From: an uncultured Bacteroidota bacterium
Lineage (GTDB): Bacteria > Bacteroidota > Bacteroidia > UKL13-3
Assembly: GCA_903850915.1 (NCBI GenBank)
Contig: CAINMV010000014.1
Span: 1-64,000, forward strand
Direction: 5' to 3'
DNA length: 64,000 nucleotides
Made by a program: the position numbers and the translations under genes. The notes beneath the pieces were generated by a model. That model saw only the letters and a list, made by a program, of their open reading frames with translations, did no database searches and had not been told where the DNA came from. The stretch's first letter is position 1, and each line of letters starts with the position of its first letter. Shown piece after piece: positions 17,712 through 26,906 of the stretch.

Positions 17712-18821
17712 CTAGAATCTCTTGGTATAATTGTATCTTCCATTGGTGAAGCTTAATGCACTTAGGCTTCCGTCGATATTTGGTATTGCTATTGCCTTTA
17801 CTTTTCCTCCCGAGGCCTTCGCTGTTGCCCACGCGATAGCAGATGCAATTTTTGTTTTAAAACTATAGCTGTCGTTTTTCATTTCAAGTGCTAAAGTGCT
17901 ATCTTTTATTATCCTTGCAAGGCCCTTTGTGGCGAATTGGTTAATCGGTTTCTCTAAAGAACCAACTAAAACCTCAGCACTCTGGACTTGTTGTATTGGC
18001 TTTTCCAAATAAACTATTTCTCCAGAGCCCATAGGTATATATGAGTTCACTAAGCCGCCTAAGAAATCATCAGGACTACGATTTTTCGAATAACTTTCGA
18101 AGTTTTCTAACACTGCATTTTTCGTTTCTAGGTTTTGGATGGGCGCTATACTATTTTTTTTTGGCTCTTCAATGCGAAGGATATTTGTAACAATAGCAAT
18201 GCGATTATTCATGCTAGTCGCTGGCTTTATTTGCTGCTTTTTGGATTGAACCTCCTGCTGCTTAGTTTGGGTGGTGGCTTGTATTGTTTTTGCAATTTCT
18301 GCCAAATTTATATTATTGGTTTGCGAATGGTTTAGCCACCACAATCCAACCGATAAAAAGAAGGTAGCAACAGCAGCAACACGAGCATAGTCAATCCAAA
18401 TAGGGTTTAATAAACCTTTCTTTAATTTTCGTTTATCGGAATAAACATAATTGCCTTTAGGAGAGATTTTTGTTAAGGCGAAAAGCGCTCTGTCTTTTTT
18501 ATATTTAGGGTGCCTTTCGATGAATGCATTCAGGTCCTCTAGTTCTTGCGGTAACAGCTTATTTTCAAGTTCGCCAACTAAGAAAATATCGATATTATCG
18601 GCACAAACGATTTGCTTTTTTAATTCATCTTTTGCATCGAAATTGATGAAAGGTGCAGGAAGTGTATATTGTTCAGCATCTTGGAATTCATTTTTCAAGT
18701 TTGGATGCGCATCCAAAAAGTACATAAGCATCGCCTCTTGAGTTGGGCTGAGTTGCCCATCCCAAAAATCCACCATATAGGTTTCGTAATTGCTAATGTT
18801 TATTGGGTGATTTGATTCCAT
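17712..18821 (-). CDS. Transmembrane anti-sigma factor
   Basis: 369 residues. The cytoplasmic N-terminus (1-140) contains two similar modules: FWDGQLSPTQEAMLMYFLDA at 19-38, and FLVGELENKLLPQELEDLNA at 80-99, each followed by HP and a charged stretch. These resemble the sigma-binding segment of anti-sigma factors, apparently duplicated. A single transmembrane helix spans about 143-164, leaving roughly 200 residues in the periplasm, low in complexity and Lys/Gln rich. The gene follows the ECF sigma gene with a 1-nt gap, so the two are coupled, and it presumably holds the sigma factor at the membrane until an envelope signal releases it. The specific signal is unknown. Confidence 0.82.
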   Translation of the reverse strand: MESNHPINISNYETYMVDFWDGQLSPTQEAMLMYFLDAHPNLKNEFQDAEQYTLPAPFINFDAKDELKKQIVCADNIDIFLVGELENKLLPQELEDLNAFIERHPKYKKDRALFALTKISPKGNYVYSDKRKLKKGLLNPIWIDYARVAAVATFFLSVGLWWLNHSQTNNINLAEIAKTIQATTQTKQQEVQSKKQQIKPATSMNNRIAIVTNILRIEEPKKNSIAPIQNLETKNAVLENFESYSKNRSPDDFLGGLVNSYIPMGSGEIVYLEKPIQQVQSAEVLVGSLEKPINQFATKGLARIIKDSTLALEMKNDSYSFKTKIASAIAWATAKASGGKVKAIAIPNIDGSLSALSFTNGRYNYTKRF

Positions 18822-18822
18822 T

Positions 18823-19308
18823 TTAAATGATATTATACAAATGCATAAGTTGAGTTTTAAGGTAAGTTCGAGCTCTGAAAATATAAACTTTTACTTGCGA
18901 TTCACTTAAATTAAGGATATTTCCAATTTCTTTATAGTCGTAGCCTTCAAAATCGCGAAGTAGAATTACCTCTCGCTGTATGTCTGGAAGCTTCTCCATG
19001 GCCTTGCGCACTAACCTTTCTATATCCGTGTATTCATATTCTACACTGTATTTACTTTCCTTCACTTCATTGAAGTCGCCTTTGCGTTTATCTCGCCTAA
19101 TTTTATCAATCATAGCGTTATGCGCAATCTGAAATATATAACTTTTGGCTCTTGCAAAATCAACATTGCTACAATTTTTCCAAACCTTTTCAAAGGTATC
19201 CTGAACCACATCTTTAGCCTCCTCTTTATTTCGCATTTGATGCGCAATAAACCGATAAACCCCATCAGAGAATTCTTCTACACATTGGTTGTATTCGGCT
19301 GTAGTCAT
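18823..19308 (-). CDS. ECF-type RNA polymerase sigma factor
   Basis: 161-residue sigma-70 family factor of the extracytoplasmic-function class. Region 2 is visible as RNKEEAKDVVQDTFEKVWKN followed by SYIFQIAHNAMIDKIRR, and region 4 as LPDIQREVILLRDFEGYDYK then the helix-turn-helix ESQVKVYIFRARTYL. No region 3 is present, as expected. It directs a subset of promoters, probably envelope-related, under control of the adjacent transmembrane anti-sigma factor. No TAnnTTTG box is seen upstream, so the pair may be transcribed by the ECF factor itself; that is inferred. Confidence 0.92.
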   Translation of the reverse strand: MTTAEYNQCVEEFSDGVYRFIAHQMRNKEEAKDVVQDTFEKVWKNCSNVDFARAKSYIFQIAHNAMIDKIRRDKRKGDFNEVKESKYSVEYEYTDIERLVRKAMEKLPDIQREVILLRDFEGYDYKEIGNILNLSESQVKVYIFRARTYLKTQLMHLYNII

Positions 19309-19404
19309 GCGGCCTTGTAATCTTTCGTGTTCTTTATTTAATTTGGTATTTTACGCTTTGCGTAGATGGAAAGTTACAAAAAAATCAAATAATAAAGCGT
19401 TGCT

Positions 19405-20121
19405 TTATTTACCAATCGCGAACATCACCGGTATTTTATGCAAATCGATGGTGGCTTTCTTCCATTTAGCAATAGATTGTGTGATTATCCTCTCTTTTGG
19501 AGAAGTGAGGGCAATGCCGGCAGTAAGTAACATTCTAGGGTCGCAGGTCTCTAAAAGCTCCTTAAGTAATTGATTATTACGATAAGGCGTTTCCATAAAC
19601 AATTGGGTGTAATTACGCACCGACGCCTCTATTTCAATTTGTTTGATCTTCTTTTTTCTTTCTGTTTTATCGTATGGTAAATATCCGTGAAACGTGAATT
19701 GCTGTCCTATAAATCCACTTCCAACTAACGTGAGTAATATACTTGATGGTCCAGCCAAAGGCACAACAGTAATTCCATTGTCATGGCAAAGGCGAACTAC
19801 CTGGTAGCCAGGATCGGCAATGCAAGGCATACCTGCATCGCTAAGTAAGCCAATATCTTGCCCTTGCATCAGTGGTGCAATCAATTTCTTTAAATTATCG
19901 CCTGCGTTATGTTCATTGAGCAGCTCGATTTTTAGCTCAGCTTGGGTTTTATTTGGAAGGATTTTTTTAATAAAAGCACGTACGTTTTTTTCTGTTTCTC
20001 CAATGAAATGATTAATGGGCTCCGCAATTTTAATCACACGAGGTTGCAGGTATTCCAATGTGTTGGCATCGTCAAGGAAATTGGGTAGCAAATAAAGGAT
20101 GCCTTTCTTGTTTGGTTCCAT
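19405..20121 (-). CDS. RsmI-like tetrapyrrole-methylase-fold SAM methyltransferase (paralogue)
   Basis: 238 residues of the same superfamily as RsmI (COG0313-type), which 2'-O-methylates C1402 of 16S rRNA. The SAM-binding core is retained: GLLSDAGMPCIADPGYQVVR (about 95-114), then VVPLAGPSSILLTLVGSGF, and FMETPYRN replacing the usual YESPHR. The N-terminal family motif TPIGNLGDIT is lost, reading LPNFLDDANTLEYLQPRVI here. A canonical RsmI of identical length is encoded at 26907, so this copy is likely to have a different RNA or other substrate. A weak upstream box (TTCCTTTG) is present about 27 nt before the ATG. Confidence 0.8.
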   Translation of the reverse strand: MEPNKKGILYLLPNFLDDANTLEYLQPRVIKIAEPINHFIGETEKNVRAFIKKILPNKTQAELKIELLNEHNAGDNLKKLIAPLMQGQDIGLLSDAGMPCIADPGYQVVRLCHDNGITVVPLAGPSSILLTLVGSGFIGQQFTFHGYLPYDKTERKKKIKQIEIEASVRNYTQLFMETPYRNNQLLKELLETCDPRMLLTAGIALTSPKERIITQSIAKWKKATIDLHKIPVMFAIGK

Positions 20122-20264
20122 TGTCTTTCAGCTTTTTACTGCGCTGCAAAGGAAATTAAAAATGGGCATTAAATTCGATTTAATCTTGTTTTGACTATTT
20201 TTTTTGGCAATTGCGGGGTGCCTAATTTTATTGCGTGTCTTTTTTAAATATTTCGAAGCGGCAT

Positions 20265-20849
20265 TTAATCAATATCGATATCGTATTTATCTAGAAGACC
20301 GACAACCCCAGGCCAAGTGAACTTTGCTTTTTTCATTTTATTAATTTCTGGATCAATGGAATAATTGTAAGCACTGCTGAGGTCAGCTTTCTCAAGATTG
20401 CTATTAATGAAAATGGCGTCGGTGAGATCACAGTTGTCAAAAATAGCTTGCGTTAAGTCGGCTTCCGTAAAATCGACTTCATGCATACTGGAGTTTTTAA
20501 AGGTTGTTTTTTTTAGCTTTAGTTTGAAAAATGAAGAGAGGTCTACATTGCAGTTTTCTACTTTAATAGAAAATAAAAACTGATCACAATTAGAGAAACT
20601 CAATCCCAATAATTTACATTCCCTAAATTCCACTTCACGTAGTAAAGTTCGTGTCATACAGCACATACTTAGATTGCAGTTGTCGAAATTACAATCAGTG
20701 AAGTTGATATTGGAGAGATCGGTATTTGAGAAATAACAATTTTTAAAAGCACAATTCTCGTAGTCGGCAACCACAAGTTGGGTTTTAGTAAAGTCTATTT
20801 TTTCGTAGGTAAGTCCCTCGAAATATGTTCGGTTGGTTCTATTATTCAA
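20265..20849 (-). CDS. Pentapeptide-repeat protein
   Basis: 194 residues forming the right-handed quadrilateral beta-helix typical of A(D/N)LXX repeats, visible as FKNCYFSNTDLSNINFTDCN, FTEADLTQAIFDNCDLTDAI and NSNLEKADLSSAYNYSIDPE. The C-terminal tail (AKFTWPGVVGLLDKYDIDID) matches the McbG/Qnr-like group found widely in Bacteroidota. Qnr-type members mimic DNA and protect gyrase, but most relatives have no known role and resistance should not be assumed. The frame begins with TTG at 20847-20849; an in-frame stop lies just upstream and no ATG is available before the repeats, so TTG is the likely start. Confidence 0.85.
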   Translation of the reverse strand: MNNRTNRTYFEGLTYEKIDFTKTQLVVADYENCAFKNCYFSNTDLSNINFTDCNFDNCNLSMCCMTRTLLREVEFRECKLLGLSFSNCDQFLFSIKVENCNVDLSSFFKLKLKKTTFKNSSMHEVDFTEADLTQAIFDNCDLTDAIFINSNLEKADLSSAYNYSIDPEINKMKKAKFTWPGVVGLLDKYDIDID

Positions 20850-20907
20850 GATGCTTTTTTATAATTAAGATTTCATACTCCACAAAAATAGATAAAACTT
20901 TTTTCTT

Positions 20908-21741
20908 TTAAGGCTTTTCAATCATGAGTGATGTCATAGAGATTGATCCTGCTACTGCCTTATCATTAAAAAAACGTACCTTTTCATTCGGGGTTTTTAG
21001 TGCCAATGCATAGAGTAGCGGAAGGTAATGTTCAGCAGATGGTATGGCAAGGTCGAAGGCTTTGCCCTGCGAACGAAAGTTGATTAACGAATTATGGTCA
21101 TTTGCAAGAATGAACTGTTTCATTTTTGTGTTCGCTTCCGTGGCCCACTCATAGGCATAATTGTCTGTGTTCATTTTATCCCAAGCGATGAGTCCGAGAT
21201 TGTGCACCAAATTTCCGCTTCCAATTATTAATATTCCTTTCTTTCGCAACGAAGTTAGTTCTTGTGCAATTTCGTAATGGCGCTGAGGTGATTGCGTGTA
21301 GTCTAAACTCATCTGAATCACCGGGATTTCTGCATTTGGAAAGAATGCTTTTATCACGCTCCAACTGCCATGGTCGAGTCCCCATTTATAATCTAAACTT
21401 ACTTCCGTGGATTTAATAATATGTTGGGTTTCTTTTGCCAATTCAGGACTTCCCAATGCCGGATATTGAACATCAAATAGCGCCTTAGGAAATCCGCCGA
21501 AATCATGAATTGTGGTTGGCTTTTCCATCGCTGTTAAATAAGTGCCTCTAGTTTCCCAATGAGCTGAAACGCATAAAATGGCATTGGGTTTGGGAATCGA
21601 CTTCCCAATACTTCGCCACATATTTACGAACTCATTTTCTTCAATGGCGTTCATCGGGCTTCCGTGGCCAATAAATAATACAGGCATCGGCTCTGTAACA
21701 CTAAAATTATATGAAAAGTGTTGTAATTCTTTAATATTCAT
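20908..21741 (-). CDS. ygiD: 4,5-DOPA dioxygenase extradiol-family protein (YgiD-like)
   Basis: 277-residue class III extradiol ring-cleavage dioxygenase. Metal-site and active-site histidines are visible in LFIGHGSPMNA, CVSAHWETRG, GLDHGSWSV and IGSGNLVHNLGL, the arrangement of YgiD/LigB-type enzymes. E. coli YgiD opens the ring of L-DOPA, although the physiological substrate in bacteria is unclear. The reading frame is complete. An ATG 13 codons in could be an alternative start, since residues 1-17 are poorly conserved in this family. It appears to be monocistronic; a near-match promoter (TTAATTTG) lies about 25 nt upstream. Confidence 0.88.
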   Translation of the reverse strand: MNIKELQHFSYNFSVTEPMPVLFIGHGSPMNAIEENEFVNMWRSIGKSIPKPNAILCVSAHWETRGTYLTAMEKPTTIHDFGGFPKALFDVQYPALGSPELAKETQHIIKSTEVSLDYKWGLDHGSWSVIKAFFPNAEIPVIQMSLDYTQSPQRHYEIAQELTSLRKKGILIIGSGNLVHNLGLIAWDKMNTDNYAYEWATEANTKMKQFILANDHNSLINFRSQGKAFDLAIPSAEHYLPLLYALALKTPNEKVRFFNDKAVAGSISMTSLMIEKP

Positions 21742-22159
21742 AGCTCCAACTATTGGAAGAATGGCAAATTAATCTAAAAATGTTTTTCTATTCATCACGG
21801 GCATATACGGGGATGTGATTGAAGTGCAACTTATTTTTTAAAACGTATTTCAATTGTATTACTTTTTATATTACGAAGACACTAGTTAGAAAGCTTGAAT
21901 CATCGCAGGCTAGTAATAAATATACGTTAGCCAAATCTGATGGTATAAAGGCCATTGAAATTAACGTCATGTGTCATCTTCGGTGAGTTTGTAAATTTGA
22001 AATAATAAATTCATTATTTTTGAGAATGTCAATTATTTGTTTGGCAAAGTTACCTTTAACGTATGGTTTTTGGATGCTGGTTTTTAACGCTATAGAAATT
22101 GCTCGAAATCGTGCGGCATATCAAATTTTTCAATAAATTGCCTTCCCAAACTATTCTTT
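21742..22159. other. 418-bp intergenic region
   Basis: Longest gene-free stretch of the window, between divergent genes. It is AT-rich and holds no open frame I can support, no tRNA-like fold and no strong TAnnTTTG box. TACCTTTA at 22051-22058 is the closest promoter-like word for the amidohydrolase, which would leave a leader of about 100 nt. An AT-rich inverted repeat (AAATAAT / ATTATTT, 6-nt loop) lies near 21999-22018. Confidence 0.5.
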
Positions 22160-25120
22160 ATGCGTATTTATTTTTCAGCACTGCTGCTTTTATCTTTTCT
22201 TCTTGCTTTTTCGCAAACTACCTTTCCTGTTAATGGGGTTCAAAACGATATAAATACGGTTTACGCTTTGACACATGCCACTGTTTATACCACATACAAT
22301 GTGAAAATTGAAAACGCGGTGATGCTTGTCAAAGGCGAACATATTTTAAATTTGGGGGCAGATATCGCCATTCCCTCCGAAGCCGTTGAAATTAACTGTA
22401 CCGGAAAGATGATTTACCCTTCTTTTATCGATGCATTTACTAGTTATGGTATGCCAGAGTCAAAAGGTAAGGAGCGTAACGGAAGGCCGCAATATATAAG
22501 TGACAAAAAAGGTGCATACGATTGGAACGAAGCAATTCGTTCAGAATATAATGCAGTAGATAATTTCGCCAAAGACGAACGCATATCCTCACAACTTCGA
22601 AGTGCTGGTTTCGGAGCAGTTTACACCTTTAAAAATGATGGAATTGCAAGGGGAACAGGAGCCATAGTGACTTTAAATGATAGTCGTGAAAATAATCTTA
22701 TTTTAAGGCCTATAGCAGGAGCTAATTATAGTTTTAATAAGGGAAGTAGCTCTCAGGATTATCCAAGTAGTTTAATGGGGAGTATTGCGTTACTGCGTCA
22801 AACCTATTATGATGCACAATGGTACCAAACGCAAAGTAATCAAACGAATCTTTCATTAAAGGCATTTAATGAGATGCAAGGCCTGACTCAGTTCTTTGAT
22901 GCTGGTGATCAGTGGAACGTGCTTCGTGCCGATCGTATAGGAGATGAATTCAAGGTTCAATATGTGATTAAAACAAATGGAATGGAGTATAAAAGAATTG
23001 CTCAGATTAAGGAAACGAATGCCACATTAATTGTGCCCTTAAATTTCCCTGCACCGTTTAATGTTGCTGATGCTTATGATGCTCAGCAAATAAGCACCTC
23101 CGATATGATGCATTGGTATTTAGCTCCAAGTAATTTATATTTCTTGCAACAAAATAAGGTACCTTTCTGTATTACATCAAATGGCTGCGATGCAAATTCT
23201 TTTTTAAAGAATTTACGCAAGGCGGTAGTTCGTGGCTTGTCGGAAGAAGAGGCCTTAAAGGCATTAACCCAAACTCCAGCCACTTTGTTAAATGTAGCCG
23301 ATAAGGTGGGTGCTTTAAAGGCTGGAATGTTAGCGAATTTTATCATCTCATCTGGGAATATATTCCGAAATAATACATCAATTTACGAAAACTGGGTGCA
23401 AGGAAATAGGTTTATTTTGGGGAGTTTAAGTGCATCCGAGGTAAGAGGCACATACATTATTAATTTTGGAAAAGAGCCCATTCAATTAGTCATTGAAGGT
23501 GATGTTGAAAAGCCGATTTTAAAATTGCACGCAACAGACACTATTAAAGGATCATTGGAAAAGAAAAGCGAGTTCTATCTATTCACCTTCGACAAACAGA
23601 AATATAAAACGATGGTAGGATGGTATAACCAGGATAAGAATGAGTTTAAAGGTACTTACTTAAATCAAGAGGGAGCCACAATACCATGGTCAGCTAAACT
23701 TATTAAGCCTTATATAAATCTTTCGAAGGAGGTTGTACCTGTTGCTGAAATAATTTCACTAAACGACATCAAATTCCCTTTTAATGATTATGGAAGTAAC
23801 GAACTACCTAAGGCTCAGAAAATTTTATTTAAAAATGCTACAGTGTGGACTAATGAAGCAGCTGGTATACAAGAACAAACCGATGTACTTATCATCGATG
23901 GAAAGATTGCCCAAATTGGTAAAGGATTGCAGGTGGTGGCTGGAATCTTAATTCTTGATGCAACAGGAAAACATTTGACGGCTGGCATTGTTGATGAGCA
24001 CTCTCATATTGCAATATCGGGTGATGTGAATGAAGGCACACAAAGTGTAACTAGTGAGGTGCGTATTGGCGATGTAGTATGGCCCGACGACATCAACATT
24101 TACCGTCAGCTAGCAGGAGGTGTAACGACCTCACATCTCTTGCATGGAAGTGCAAATGCAATTGGCGGTCAATCGCAGCTTATCAAACTGCGCTGGGGGA
24201 AAAGTGCGGAGCAAATGAAATTTGAAGGATGGGATGGCTTTATAAAATTTGCATTGGGTGAAAATGTAAAGCAAAGTAATTGGGGCGATCGTCAAACAGT
24301 ACGTTACCCACAAACAAGGATGGGTGTTGAGCAAGTGCTTTATGATGCCTTTTCTCGGGCTAAGACGTATGACCTGCAATGGAAAAACTTTAAAGGCGTG
24401 GGTACTTGTCCTCGACGTGATTTGGAGTTAGATGCGTTGGCGGAAATTCTAAATAAGAAACGTTTTATCACATGCCACAGCTATGTTCAAAGTGAAATTA
24501 ATATGCTTATGCATGTTGGCGATAGCATGGGTTTTAAAGTAAATACTTTCACGCATATTTTGGAAGGGTATAAAGTAGCTGATAAAATGAAGGCTCATGG
24601 TGCAAATGCAAGTACCTTTGCTGATTGGTGGGCCTACAAATTTGAAGTGTATGACGCCATTCCATACAATAGCGCCCTAATGTCAAGGGTTGGCGTAAAC
24701 GTTGGTGTAAATAGCGATGATGCTGAGATGGCCCGTCGTTTAAATCAAGAGGCAGCCAAGGCAATTAAATATGGAGGATTGACTGCACAGGAAGCTCTGA
24801 AATTGTGTACATTAAATCCAGCGAAAATGCTGCATATCGACAATCGTGTAGGAAGTATAAAAGTGGGTAAGGATGCTGATTTGGTTTTGTGGAGCGATGC
24901 GCCTTTAAGTATCTATGCTAAACCGCTTTATACATTGGTAGATGGCATAATTTACTTTGATTATAGCCAACAAGAACAAAAGCAAAAACAAATACTTGCC
25001 GATCGTGCGCTTTTAATTCAACAGATGAATGAAGCTATAAAAGCTGGAGACAGGGTGAATGTTGGAGTAAGCCAACCGCAGCTCCTAAATACCTGCGAAG
25101 GTGATGTTGGGGGACACTAA
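22160..25120 (+). CDS. Secreted double amidohydrolase (imidazolonepropionase-like), N-terminal half inactive
   Basis: 986 residues with a signal peptide (about 1-18, cleavage after AFS). Two tandem amidohydrolase halves are present. The first (about 30-420) keeps the fold but lacks the metal motif: where D-x-H-x-H is expected it reads PSFIDAFTSYG. The second (about 560-960) is complete: HSH (H614, H616), H773 in FITCHSYV, H799 in FTHILEG and D853 in NSDDAEMARR. Imidazolonepropionase-like amidohydrolases hydrolyse cyclic amides or act as peptidases; the substrate here is unknown. The closing segment (KVGKDADLVLWSDAPLSI) is typical of the family. It is probably periplasmic and metal-dependent. 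Confidence 0.88.
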   Translation: MRIYFSALLLLSFLLAFSQTTFPVNGVQNDINTVYALTHATVYTTYNVKIENAVMLVKGEHILNLGADIAIPSEAVEINCTGKMIYPSFIDAFTSYGMPESKGKERNGRPQYISDKKGAYDWNEAIRSEYNAVDNFAKDERISSQLRSAGFGAVYTFKNDGIARGTGAIVTLNDSRENNLILRPIAGANYSFNKGSSSQDYPSSLMGSIALLRQTYYDAQWYQTQSNQTNLSLKAFNEMQGLTQFFDAGDQWNVLRADRIGDEFKVQYVIKTNGMEYKRIAQIKETNATLIVPLNFPAPFNVADAYDAQQISTSDMMHWYLAPSNLYFLQQNKVPFCITSNGCDANSFLKNLRKAVVRGLSEEEALKALTQTPATLLNVADKVGALKAGMLANFIISSGNIFRNNTSIYENWVQGNRFILGSLSASEVRGTYIINFGKEPIQLVIEGDVEKPILKLHATDTIKGSLEKKSEFYLFTFDKQKYKTMVGWYNQDKNEFKGTYLNQEGATIPWSAKLIKPYINLSKEVVPVAEIISLNDIKFPFNDYGSNELPKAQKILFKNATVWTNEAAGIQEQTDVLIIDGKIAQIGKGLQVVAGILILDATGKHLTAGIVDEHSHIAISGDVNEGTQSVTSEVRIGDVVWPDDINIYRQLAGGVTTSHLLHGSANAIGGQSQLIKLRWGKSAEQMKFEGWDGFIKFALGENVKQSNWGDRQTVRYPQTRMGVEQVLYDAFSRAKTYDLQWKNFKGVGTCPRRDLELDALAEILNKKRFITCHSYVQSEINMLMHVGDSMGFKVNTFTHILEGYKVADKMKAHGANASTFADWWAYKFEVYDAIPYNSALMSRVGVNVGVNSDDAEMARRLNQEAAKAIKYGGLTAQEALKLCTLNPAKMLHIDNRVGSIKVGKDADLVLWSDAPLSIYAKPLYTLVDGIIYFDYSQQEQKQKQILADRALLIQQMNEAIKAGDRVNVGVSQPQLLNTCEGDVGGH

Positions 25121-25183
25121 TAATTGATTGGGAGTTTTAGTCAAAGCGAACTCCATTTGCCACTATAAAAAGCAAGAAAAACT

Positions 25184-26092
25184 TTAAAGTATGCTTCTCA
25201 ATTGAACATCTTCGTTTCTAACCTTTAATTCATATTCGGTGTTTAGCTTTAGTGCGTTGTTTTTTTCGAGATGTCCGAAAGGTGCACGAAAGCAAATGGG
25301 GAAGTAACTCTCAGAACATACATTCAAGACAATTTCTTTGAGCGAATAACCAAAGTCTATTTCGCCAGGTTCAGGTGTGGCACTGCTCTCGCCAATAATA
25401 AGACCGTGTATGTTTTTAAGCATTCCACTGCGTTTTATTTGGTGAAACATACGATCGTAATGATACAGGAATTCATTACAATCTTCTAACATTAAAATAC
25501 ATCCTTCTGTATTTAGTTGGGTATCTGTTCCAATAGAATTACAAATTAAACTAATATTTCCTCCTACAAGTGTTCCACGCGCATGGCCTTCAATATTATA
25601 TTGTGAGGAGTTGAATTGATAATTCATAGGTTGATTATTGAGAATGTCGAGAACAGAAGAAACATTTTCGTTTGACATTCCTAGCTTTCCAATTTGGGCA
25701 AAGTTACAGCCATGAATACTTGCCACACCAAGTTGAGCTAGTTTTAGGTGCAGTAATGTCATGTCGCTGAAGCCAATAAGCCATTTTGGATATTTTAGGA
25801 ATTTGGTCCAATTTAATGCGTCAATAATTCTTAATGTACCATAACCACCACGAGCAAACCAAATAGCGCCAAGGCTCTCATCGTCGAGGAGCAATTGAAG
25901 AAACCGAATTCTTGCCTGGTCATCTCCAGCAAATCGATGGTGGATGTCGGTTACATTAGGTGCAACAATAACATTGAATCCTTGATTCTGGATTATCTCT
26001 TTGGATATTTGAATTTGTTCATCATCGACATAACGTGCAGTAGACGCAACAGCGATGGTGCTTCCTTGTTTTAAATAGGGAGGAGTTACCAT
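25184..26092 (-). CDS. ldcA: LD-carboxypeptidase (peptidase family S66)
   Basis: Removes the terminal D-Ala from tetrapeptides released by peptidoglycan turnover, feeding the recycling enzyme Mpl, which is also encoded in this window. From the ATG at 26092 the protein is 302 residues. S66 landmarks are WFARGGYGTLRIID, the catalytic serine in GFSDMTLLHL (about S109), the glutamate in LMLEDCNE and the histidine in RAPFGHLEKNNAL, forming the Ser-Glu-His triad. An upstream in-frame ATG at 26158 would add a non-homologous 22-residue leader and lies upstream of a TAATTTTG box (26099-26106), so I reject it. Divergent from lptB. Confidence 0.9.
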   Translation of the reverse strand: MVTPPYLKQGSTIAVASTARYVDDEQIQISKEIIQNQGFNVIVAPNVTDIHHRFAGDDQARIRFLQLLLDDESLGAIWFARGGYGTLRIIDALNWTKFLKYPKWLIGFSDMTLLHLKLAQLGVASIHGCNFAQIGKLGMSNENVSSVLDILNNQPMNYQFNSSQYNIEGHARGTLVGGNISLICNSIGTDTQLNTEGCILMLEDCNEFLYHYDRMFHQIKRSGMLKNIHGLIIGESSATPEPGEIDFGYSLKEIVLNVCSESYFPICFRAPFGHLEKNNALKLNTEYELKVRNEDVQLRSIL

Positions 26093-26098
26093 TGCCTG

Positions 26099-26106
26099 CA
26101 AAATTA
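26099..26106 (-). promoter_or_regulatory. -7 promoter box of ldcA
   Basis: TAATTTTG on the minus strand, ending exactly 6 nt before the ldcA ATG. It lies back to back with the lptB promoter in a 90-bp divergent region. Confidence 0.5.
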
Positions 26107-26168
26107 TATCAAAATAATGATTAAAGGCTAAAAAGATGTGCAGTCGTTCACATAACAAAATATTAATT

Positions 26169-26176
26169 TACTTTTG
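26169..26176 (+). promoter_or_regulatory. -7 promoter box of lptB
   Basis: TACTTTTG ends exactly 6 nt before the lptB ATG, the same geometry as at ldcA, rocD and the beta-helix gene. No clear -33 element. Confidence 0.55.
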
Positions 26177-26182
26177 TAACGT

Positions 26183-26905
26183 ATGATTTTACGTACCCAA
26201 AATTTAATAAAGCAATATGGTGGCCGGCATGTGGTGAATGATGTAAGTATTGAAGTACGGCAAGGCGAAATTGTCGGGTTACTCGGTCCAAATGGCGCGG
26301 GGAAAACAACTACGTTTTATATGACTGTAGGTCTGATAAAGCCAGACTCAGGAGAGATATTTCTTGATGACTCTCCAATAACCAAGCTTCCTATGTTTAA
26401 AAGGGCACAACTCGGTGTAGGTTATTTAGCGCAAGAGGCTTCGGTTTTTCGTAAGCTCAGTGTGGAGGATAATATAATGGCGATCCTCGAATTTACAGAT
26501 CGTAATAAGCAAGAACGTATAGAGAAGTTGGAGGATTTAATTGCAGAATTTCATCTTGAAAAGGTAAGAAGAAATAGAGGCGACTTGTTGAGTGGTGGCG
26601 AACGTCGTAGAACAGAAATTGCAAGGGCTTTGGCAACCGATCCAAAGTTCATACTTTTGGATGAACCCTTTGCTGGTGTCGACCCCATCGCCGTGGAAGA
26701 TATTCAAGCCATTGTTTCACGACTTAAAGAGAAAAATATAGGTATCCTCATCACCGACCATAATGTGCACGAAACGTTAAATATTACTGAGCGGTCGTAC
26801 CTCCTTTTCGAAGGTAAAATATTAAAGCAAGGGTCCGCAGAAGATTTAGCCAATGATGAAATGGTTCGCAAAGTGTATTTAGGACAAAATTTCCAATTGA
26901 GATAA
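26183..26905 (+). CDS. lptB: LPS export ABC transporter ATP-binding protein LptB
   Basis: ATPase that drives lipopolysaccharide extraction from the inner membrane by the LptB2FG complex. The 240 residues carry Walker [11 protein letters not shown] (35-44), the Q-loop in YLAQEASVF, signature [15 protein letters not shown], Walker [16 protein letters not shown] and the switch histidine in [12 protein letters not shown]. The signature LSGGERRR and [12 protein letters not shown] are characteristic of LptB rather than other ABC ATPases. No lptF/G/C genes are adjacent. rsmI follows with 1 nt between stop and start, so the two are co-transcribed from the short divergent promoter region shared with ldcA. 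Confidence 0.94.
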   Translation: MILRTQNLIKQYGGRHVVNDVSIEVRQGEIVGLLGPNGAGKTTTFYMTVGLIKPDSGEIFLDDSPITKLPMFKRAQLGVGYLAQEASVFRKLSVEDNIMAILEFTDRNKQERIEKLEDLIAEFHLEKVRRNRGDLLSGGERRRTEIARALATDPKFILLDEPFAGVDPIAVEDIQAIVSRLKEKNIGILITDHNVHETLNITERSYLLFEGKILKQGSAEDLANDEMVRKVYLGQNFQLR

Positions 26906-26906
26906 T

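Noticed and set aside
20265-20849. Quinolone-resistance (Qnr) gene
   Set aside because: The pentapeptide fold is clear, but most such proteins are not Qnr and no gyrase-specific loops can be identified by eye.
25131-25154. GGAGTT / AACTCC inverted repeat between the amidohydrolase and ldcA
   Set aside because: Six base pairs with a 12-nt loop and no T-run; not a convincing terminator.
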